Positions 8,511-12,756 of a stretch of 12,756 bases of DNA are shown piece after piece. The stretch comes from an uncultured Halieaceae bacterium (GTDB taxonomy: Bacteria; Pseudomonadota; Gammaproteobacteria; Pseudomonadales; Halieaceae). Both the position numbers and the translations under genes were made by a program. Under the pieces are notes generated by a model. That model did no database searches and was not told the origin of the DNA. It saw only the letters and a list, made by a program, of their open reading frames with translations. Where the stretch lies: assembly GCA_938045215.1 (NCBI GenBank), contig CALINF010000296.1, positions 1 through 12,756 of the forward strand, given 5' to 3'. Position 1 is the stretch's first letter, and each line of letters starts with the position of its first letter.

Positions 8511-9896
8511 ATGGCCATGAGCCTGAAACTGTACAACACGATGGCGCGCGAAAAGCAGCTCTTTGAGCCGCTGGTTCCCAATACTGTCACGATGTACGTC
8601 TGTGGACCGACTGTCTATAACCTGGCGCACATTGGTAACGCGCGCCCTGTGGTGGTGTTTGACACCCTGTTTCGCTTGCTGCAAACCCAGTTCGACTCGG
8701 TAACCTACGCACGCAATATTACTGATATCGACGACAAGATTATTGCGGCGGCTGTGCGTGACAAGCGCAGTATCGAGGCCGTGAGTGAGGAGTTTACGCT
8801 CAAGTACCGTGAGGATATGACCCAGCTCAATGCATTGCCTCCGACTCTAGAGCCGCATGCCACCCATAACATAGAGCCCATGATCGAGCTGACCCGGACG
8901 CTGATCGAGAAAGGGCACGCTTATGAGTCACAGGGGCATGTCCTTTTCGCCGTAGAGTCGATGGCGGACTACGGCAAGTTATCGAACCGCTCGCTGGATG
9001 ACATGTTGGCGGGCGCGCGGGTTAAAGTGGCGGAATATAAGCGCCACCCCGGCGACTTCGTACTTTGGAAGCCATCCACCGATGACGAACCCGGCTGGGA
9101 GAGCCCGTGGGGCAGGGGACGTCCCGGTTGGCACCTGGAATGCTCTGCAATGATACGCGCGCATCTTGGCGACACTATCGATATTCATGGCGGTGGCCGC
9201 GATCTGATTTTTCCTCATCATGAAAATGAAATCGCGCAGAGTCGATGCGCACACGGCGGGGATTACGTGCGGTACTGGATGCACAACGCATACCTTGATA
9301 TCGACGGCGAGAAAATGTCCAAGTCGCTGGGCAATGTGCACACGGTTCGCGACCTGCTGAAGCGCTATCGGGGAGAGGTGTTGCGATTTGCACTGCTGTC
9401 TGCGCACTATCGCTCACCGCTGAACTTTTCAGCAGATCTATTGGATCAGGCAGAGGCTACTCTGGGTTCGTTTTATAGCACGTTGCGTGATGTGGCAGAC
9501 GTGCCGACCACAGCTGAAGTGGAGCTGGCCCAGGAGCCGTTTTATCGAGCACTCAGCGACGACCTTAATACACCGGGTGCGATTGCTGAAGTGCATGCGC
9601 TCGCAAAACAACTGCACAAGGCCCAGGCGGCAGATAAGCCGGCCTTGAAAGCAAGAATCCTGGCCGCTGGCAAGTTGCTGGGTATCCTGGAGTCTGATCC
9701 GGAGGCGTGGCTACAAGGCGGTATCGACGAAGCAGGTTTGAGCGCGCAGGAAATAGAGTCGTTGATCGAGCAGCGCAGTGAGGCCAAGGAAAGTAAGGAC
9801 TATGCGCGGGCCGATGACATTCGTCAGGCGCTCACCGACGCAGGTATCGTGCTGGAGGACTCTCCCGATGGCACGCAGTGGCGCCGGGAGCGGTAG
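8511..9896 (+). CDS. cysS: Cysteinyl-tRNA synthetase (alphaproteobacterial-like variant)
   Basis: This class I synthetase attaches cysteine to tRNA-Cys. From ATG at 8511 it has 461 residues, normal for the family. Visible motifs are Cys31 in [10 protein letters not shown] (zinc ligand), HIGN at 40-43 in place of HIGH, further zinc ligands in HLECSAM and FPHHENE, and KMSKS at 268-272. AAGGAA ends four bases before ATG 8511; ATG at 8517 is ten bases away and equally possible, giving 459 residues. It follows glnS by 19 bases and ends just before an intrinsic terminator. The [16 protein letters not shown] and [12 protein letters not shown] stretches resemble alphaproteobacterial CysS more than the HIGHGRT type I recall from E. 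coli and Pseudomonas, although the gene sits in the conserved gammaproteobacterial position. Function is not in doubt; ancestry is inference. Confidence 0.96.
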   Translation: MAMSLKLYNTMAREKQLFEPLVPNTVTMYVCGPTVYNLAHIGNARPVVVFDTLFRLLQTQFDSVTYARNITDIDDKIIAAAVRDKRSIEAVSEEFTLKYREDMTQLNALPPTLEPHATHNIEPMIELTRTLIEKGHAYESQGHVLFAVESMADYGKLSNRSLDDMLAGARVKVAEYKRHPGDFVLWKPSTDDEPGWESPWGRGRPGWHLECSAMIRAHLGDTIDIHGGGRDLIFPHHENEIAQSRCAHGGDYVRYWMHNAYLDIDGEKMSKSLGNVHTVRDLLKRYRGEVLRFALLSAHYRSPLNFSADLLDQAEATLGSFYSTLRDVADVPTTAEVELAQEPFYRALSDDLNTPGAIAEVHALAKQLHKAQAADKPALKARILAAGKLLGILESDPEAWLQGGIDEAGLSAQEIESLIEQRSEAKESKDYARADDIRQALTDAGIVLEDSPDGTQWRRER

Positions 9897-9912
9897 CACC
9901 TCTGCGGAGCCG

Positions 9913-9937
9913 GCCTGGGATTACCCCAGGCTCTTTT
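9913..9937 (+). terminator. Rho-independent terminator of glnS-cysS
   Basis: GCCTGGG (9913-9919) and CCCAGGC (9925-9931) form a perfect 7-bp GC-rich stem with loop ATTAC, followed on the plus strand by TCTTTT. It begins 17 bases after the cysS stop codon. Its 3' arm and U-tract are also the last codons of the convergent folD gene (stop codon at 9921-9923). On the minus strand the stem is followed by CGGCTCC, so it should work in one direction only. Confidence 0.75.
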
Positions 9938-10766
9938 CACCCGATTGCACGGTTTGCAAAATGAGTGTGTTGATGGTCATCGGGCCTACACCGCCGGGTA
10001 CGGGAGTGTAAGCAGCGACTCTATTCACCAGTGGGGCGAGTTCAATGTCCCCGACTCCGCCTGGATGATAGCCAGCGTCTACGACGACAGCACCGTCCTT
10101 GATCCATTGCGCGCGAATGAATTCCGGTTTGCCGACTGCACCAACCAGGATATCCGCCTGGGCAACGAGGTCGGGTAGATTCTGTGTACGTGAATGACAA
10201 ATTGTGACGGTGGCGTTTTTTGCCAGCAGCATCATCGCCATGGGCTTGCCCAGAATAGGGCTGCGACCCACAACCACCGCATGCTTGCCTTCGATGTCGA
10301 TATCGTAGGCCTCCAACGTTCGCATAATGCCCTGCGGCGTGGCGCAGCCATAGGCCGGCTCACCCATGGCCATACGTCCAAAGCCAAGGCAGGTGACGCC
10401 ATCCACATCCTTGCTGAGGTCAATAGCATCAAAGCAGGCGCGTTCATCGATCTGTGCTGGCACGGGGTGCTGTAACAATATGCCGTGCACATCAGGATTT
10501 TGATTGAGTTCGTCGATTCTGGCCAGTAACTCGTCGGTGGTCGTGGAAGAGGGCATCTCTACAGCGACTGACTCCATCCCCACGCGTCGGCAGGCGTTAC
10601 CCTTCATCTTCACATAGGTTGCTGAGGCGGGGTCGTCTCCCACCAAAATGGTGGCGAGAATCGGGGTTTTGCCTCCCGATCCAGCTTTCAATTGTTCTAC
10701 GCGTTCCAGCATTTCCGCTTCGGTTTGCGCGGCGAGCGCTTTGCCGTCAAGCACCAGTGCAGACAT
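9921..10766 (-). CDS. folD: Methylenetetrahydrofolate dehydrogenase/cyclohydrolase FolD
   Basis: FolD oxidises 5,10-methylene-THF to methenyl-THF with NADP and hydrolyses it to 10-formyl-THF, feeding purine and formyl-methionine synthesis. The 281-residue protein keeps Tyr51 and Lys55 ([12 protein letters not shown]), matching the catalytic Tyr50/Lys54 of E. coli, the KDVDG motif, a nucleotide-binding [16 protein letters not shown] segment and the C-terminal [15 protein letters not shown]. It departs from the usual type at several conserved places: [11 protein letters not shown] where I expect VQLPLPxx[13 protein letters not shown] where I expect DGFHPxNxGRL, and [17 protein letters not shown] where I expect IDVGINR. 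ATG at 10766 has AGAGGAA eight bases upstream. It converges on cysS, a neighbour also found in Pseudomonas. A bifunctional FolD is most likely; loss of one activity cannot be excluded. Confidence 0.93.
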   Translation of the reverse strand: MSALVLDGKALAAQTEAEMLERVEQLKAGSGGKTPILATILVGDDPASATYVKMKGNACRRVGMESVAVEMPSSTTTDELLARIDELNQNPDVHGILLQHPVPAQIDERACFDAIDLSKDVDGVTCLGFGRMAMGEPAYGCATPQGIMRTLEAYDIDIEGKHAVVVGRSPILGKPMAMMLLAKNATVTICHSRTQNLPDLVAQADILVGAVGKPEFIRAQWIKDGAVVVDAGYHPGGVGDIELAPLVNRVAAYTPVPGGVGPMTINTLILQTVQSGEKSLG

Positions 10767-10904
10767 CTACATTATTCCTCTGACAATCGATTGGGGGTGA
10801 GTTTGTGCATTACCAAAACTCTGGCAGACGGCATTGTCCCACGTCAGCCGCTGCGCGGGGAAGGGCGCACTATAATTATCTGTTGTATAATGCTGTTTTT
10901 GGCG

Positions 10905-10933
10905 TTGACGCTAACAGGGTGGGTGAGTATTAT
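10905..10933 (+). promoter_or_regulatory. Promoter of the tRNA-Pro/tRNA-His unit
   Basis: TTGACG (10905-10910) and TATTAT (10928-10933) are separated by exactly 17 bases, five of six consensus bases in each box. It is followed by TCGCCCTCC, a GC-rich discriminator of the kind that makes stable-RNA promoters sensitive to ppGpp. The start would be near 10940, leaving a leader of about 45 bases. That leader can form a 7-bp hairpin closed by a GCAA tetraloop (10958-10975, one G-U pair) before the tRNA. Confidence 0.8.
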
Positions 10934-10985
10934 TCGCCCTCCTGAAAACGGGGTCAGTAGTTGCGCAAGCGACTAACGAAATAAT

Positions 10986-11062
10986 CGGGGTATAGCGCAG
11001 TCTGGTCGCGCGCCTGCTTTGGGAGCAGGATGTCGGGAGTTCGAATCTCTCTACCCCGACCA
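10986..11062 (+). tRNA. tRNA-Pro (anticodon TGG)
   Basis: This is a 77-base cloverleaf. The acceptor CGGGGTA pairs with TACCCCG, followed by discriminator A and an encoded CCA end. The anticodon stem-loop CTGCTTTGGGAGCAG shows TGG, and the T-loop is TTCGAAT. TGG with a modified wobble base can read all four CCN codons. It lies 51 bases upstream of tRNA-His and probably shares its transcript. Confidence 0.97.
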
Positions 11063-11114
11063 ACTTTCCAGCCACTTTTCGGGATGTTGGTCACCGGTTT
11101 CAGTTGTCTCAGTG

Positions 11115-11190
11115 GTGGCCGTAGCTCATCAGGTAGAGCACCGGATTGTGACTCCGGAGGTGGCGGGTTCGAGACCCGTCGGCCACCCCA
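11115..11190 (+). tRNA. tRNA-His (anticodon GTG)
   Basis: This is a 76-base cloverleaf. The acceptor GTGGCCG pairs with CGGCCAC, followed by discriminator C and an encoded CCA. The anticodon arm CCGGATTGTGACTCCGG shows GTG, and the T-loop is TTCGAGA. The base at 11114 is G, giving the extra G-1 opposite C73 that histidyl-tRNA synthetase requires, so the mature RNA probably begins at 11114. No strong terminator is visible after it, so transcription may continue into the small gene at 11325. Confidence 0.97.
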
Positions 11191-11324
11191 TTTATTCGAT
11201 TAAAAAGTCTTCACCCATCCTCGAAGTACTGTCGCTCAAGGCCATGGTTTTGGCGTGATCGGCCATCCCTTATTTACAGCTGCCTCCCTACCATGTGAAG
11301 CATGGAAACAAGGAGGAGCAGACA

Positions 11325-11531
11325 ATGGATATAAGACAAGCGATCATAGTGGATAATTACCGAGAGGTAAGCATCAGTCTTTGGGAGCAGCAACCGATTA
11401 CCGAGTTCATTTCTGACGCTGACTACTCAAACCTGATGCTTGATCAGAGTCCACTTCCGGACACTCGCGAAGAGGTATCTGAGTCTCGCGCTCAGAGCAC
11501 TGCGGAACTGATCAGCGACCTATTGATGTAG
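11325..11531 (+). CDS. Small acidic hypothetical protein between tRNA genes
   Basis: A 68-residue reading frame begins MDIRQAIIVDNYREV and ends ELISDLLM. I do not recognise it. It has 14 Asp/Glu, four Arg and no Lys or Cys, so it is strongly acidic; no signal peptide or membrane segment is visible. The case for a real gene is its ribosome site: AAGGAGG at 11310-11316, eight bases before ATG 11325, the best Shine-Dalgarno sequence in the window. An in-frame GTG at 11295 would add ten residues but places the SD inside the gene, so I reject it. A short hairpin (CCATG-TGAAG-CATGG, 11291-11305) sits just before the SD. It lies between tRNA-His and tRNA-Arg on the same strand. No clear promoter of its own is seen, so read-through from the tRNA-Pro promoter is possible. 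Function unknown. Confidence 0.65.
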   Translation: MDIRQAIIVDNYREVSISLWEQQPITEFISDADYSNLMLDQSPLPDTREEVSESRAQSTAELISDLLM

Positions 11532-11638
11532 AGCCGACACAGGCTGCTGCCCATCACCATGTGATTGCTGTGCCAAGCCATGTTGCGCAGCGCACCCACT
11601 GAGTAAGCTCGATGCCTCACTGCCAAAACTGAGTGCTA

Positions 11639-11656
11639 GAATCATTAGAATGATTC
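11639..11656. repeat. AT-rich inverted repeat upstream of tRNA-Arg
   Basis: GAATCAT and ATGATTC form perfect 7-base arms around TAGA. No U-tract follows on either strand, so it is not a convincing terminator. It lies 73 bases upstream of tRNA-Arg and could be a protein-binding site or chance. The rest of 11532-11728 shows only a possible TAAGAT -10 box at 11714-11719 with no clear -35. Confidence 0.3.
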
Positions 11657-11728
11657 CGTACTGGCCTGAACTGCTTTGTGTATCCACCCGTAGAACAAAC
11701 AATAGGTTTTGGGTAAGATGCGCGTCTT

Positions 11729-11805
<77 letters not shown>

Positions 11806-11806
11806 A

Positions 11807-11818
11807 TTTGTATACAAA
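11807..11818. repeat. 12-base perfect palindrome after tRNA-Arg
   Basis: TTTGTATACAAA is fully self-complementary and begins two bases after the tRNA-Arg CCA end. It resembles a dimeric repressor half-site pair, but is short and AT-rich. The remaining bases to 11945 show only the ribosome site of the next gene (GGAG, 11936-11939). Confidence 0.35.
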
Positions 11819-11945
11819 CTACTGCTTGGGTAGATAAATGTTGGTGTTCAAGAGGCACTAAGGTTAGTCCGGCATTAGATCGAAGGGTTGAGTTCTTGTG
11901 CCCCTGCCAAAGATTTCAGTTCAGTTTGCTAACCCGGAGTAAAAC

Positions 11946-12756
11946 GTGCAGTTGCTGACCACCCGCACTCGAATTGTGCTGATGATTTTCATCTGGCTGA
12001 TCGCTATCGGTGCTCTGGCCCTCTACCTTGGTTCCAGCCGCGCCGAGAGACTGACCATTGCCGGCGGCCCTGCGGGTAGCGAATCGCTGGTGCTAACCTC
12101 CGCGATAGCCCAGGTCATTAATGAAGCCGATATAGGCCTGCGGATCTCCGTGTTTGAAACCGGCGGCAGCTATGAAAATTTGCGCCTGCTGGAAAATGGC
12201 CGGGTTGATCTGGCAGAGATTCAGGCCGACACCAATACGTCTGATAGCGTACTTGGATTGATGACCCTCTATAGCGATGCCTACCACCTGATTGCGAGAG
12301 ACGGTACTGGCATTCACAGCTTCCCTGAACTTCAGGGACATCGGATTGCTATCCCACCGGGTTCGAGTGGTCAGTTCAAGTCGTTCTGGTTTCTCGCGGC
12401 CCATTACGGTATCAGTCCTGCCAATTTCACCGCATTGCCAATGGCAGGAGATGCGGCCAATTTTGCCATGGAAGAAGGGCAGGTTGATGCTATTTTCCGA
12501 GTGCGAGCGCCGGGCAACAGGACGATTCGAGAGCTGATCGGTGACAAGAAGTTGGTGCTGGTGCCTATCGCACAATCCGAAGCACTATCTCTGAAACAGC
12601 CCGCCATTCAGCCAGGAGTGATACCGCTGGGCTCTTATAGGGGCTCGCCAGCACTCCCGGAGACCGATCTGCCCACAGCAGTTCTCGACCGCCTCCTGGT
12701 GGGCAGGGCCGACCTCGACGACGGTCTGGTCTACAAATTCACGCGAGCGGTATACG
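11946..12756 (+). CDS. TAXI family TRAP-type solute-binding protein (5' part)
   Basis: The frame runs from GTG at 11946 to the right edge (270 complete codons, no stop), so the gene is partial. GGAG lies six bases before the GTG. The N-terminus is MQLLTTRTR followed by a hydrophobic helix, about residues 10-28 (IVLMIFIWLIAIGALALYL), with no lipobox and no obvious signal peptidase site, suggesting a membrane-anchored periplasmic domain. The fold signatures are those of TAXI (TRAP-associated extracytoplasmic immunogenic) receptors: LTIAGGPAGSESLVL, then TGGSYENLRLLENGRVDLAE near residues 71-90, then IAIPPGSSGQFKSFWFLA and a GQVDAIFRVRAP stretch. TAXI receptors deliver organic acids or similar solutes to TRAP permeases; the ligand cannot be read here, and no TRAP membrane gene is visible. 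It follows tRNA-Arg by 140 bases. Confidence 0.88.
   Translation, partial: MQLLTTRTRIVLMIFIWLIAIGALALYLGSSRAERLTIAGGPAGSESLVLTSAIAQVINEADIGLRISVFETGGSYENLRLLENGRVDLAEIQADTNTSDSVLGLMTLYSDAYHLIARDGTGIHSFPELQGHRIAIPPGSSGQFKSFWFLAAHYGISPANFTALPMAGDAANFAMEEGQVDAIFRVRAPGNRTIRELIGDKKLVLVPIAQSEALSLKQPAIQPGVIPLGSYRGSPALPETDLPTAVLDRLLVGRADLDDGLVYKFTRAVY

Noticed and set aside
10886..10891. TATAAT upstream of the tRNA-Pro promoter
   Set aside because: No -35 at suitable spacing on the plus strand; the TTGACG/TATTAT pair downstream is much better.
11019..11258. 79-codon frame across tRNA-Pro and tRNA-His
   Set aside because: Its peptide (such as GCREFESLYPDQ and AHQVEHRIVTPEVAGSRPVGH) is translated tRNA sequence, a common annotation artefact.
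11240..11267. Possible terminator or repeat after tRNA-His (two GGCCAT copies)
   Set aside because: The pairing arms are only four bases with a long loop and no U-tract; the short repeat is within chance.
12093..12575. 160-codon minus-strand frame near the right edge
   Set aside because: The plus strand over the same bases encodes a clear TAXI-type protein running off the window.

Overview
The window looks like ordinary chromosomal housekeeping DNA from a moderately GC-rich gammaproteobacterium. The gene order (acnB; lpxH and ppiB divergent from glnS-cysS; folD; then a tRNA cluster) is one I recall from Pseudomonas-type genomes. A marine relative of the Halieaceae or Cellvibrionales is plausible, but that is a guess. 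I see no mobile element, CRISPR array, toxin-antitoxin pair or defence cassette.

Layout. (1) 1-1314: the 3' part of a membrane-anchored TgpA-type transglutaminase gene, open at the left edge. (2) 1399-4014, minus strand: aconitase B, ending at a perfect 12-bp hairpin. (3) 4206-5298, plus strand: a two-gene unit of an extended DUF1289 protein and the tRNA hydroxylase MiaE, with a promoter that overlaps the divergent acnB promoter. (4) 5374-6603, minus strand: ppiB-lpxH. (5) 6821-9896, plus strand: glnS-cysS, ended by an intrinsic terminator that lies inside the 3' end of the convergent folD gene (9921-10766). (6) 10986-11805: tRNA-Pro(TGG), tRNA-His(GTG) and tRNA-Arg(TCT). An unrecognised 68-residue acidic protein gene with the best Shine-Dalgarno sequence in the window sits between the His and Arg tRNAs. 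(7) 11946 to the right edge: the start of a TAXI-type (TRAP-T) solute-binding protein with an N-terminal membrane segment.

The functional theme is translation and core metabolism: two aminoacyl-tRNA synthetases, a tRNA-modifying enzyme, three tRNAs, one-carbon metabolism (FolD), the TCA cycle (AcnB), lipid A synthesis (LpxH) and a cytoplasmic prolyl isomerase.

The points most worth a second look are: the unknown small protein between tRNA genes; CysS and FolD, neighbours whose motifs do not look like the usual gammaproteobacterial versions (possible replacement in place); the long uncharacterised C-terminal region on the DUF1289 protein; and the overlapping acnB/DUF1289 promoters. No stretch longer than about 220 bases lacks a gene. 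The largest gaps (4015-4205, 6604-6820, 10767-10985, 11532-11728) hold promoters and small hairpins.
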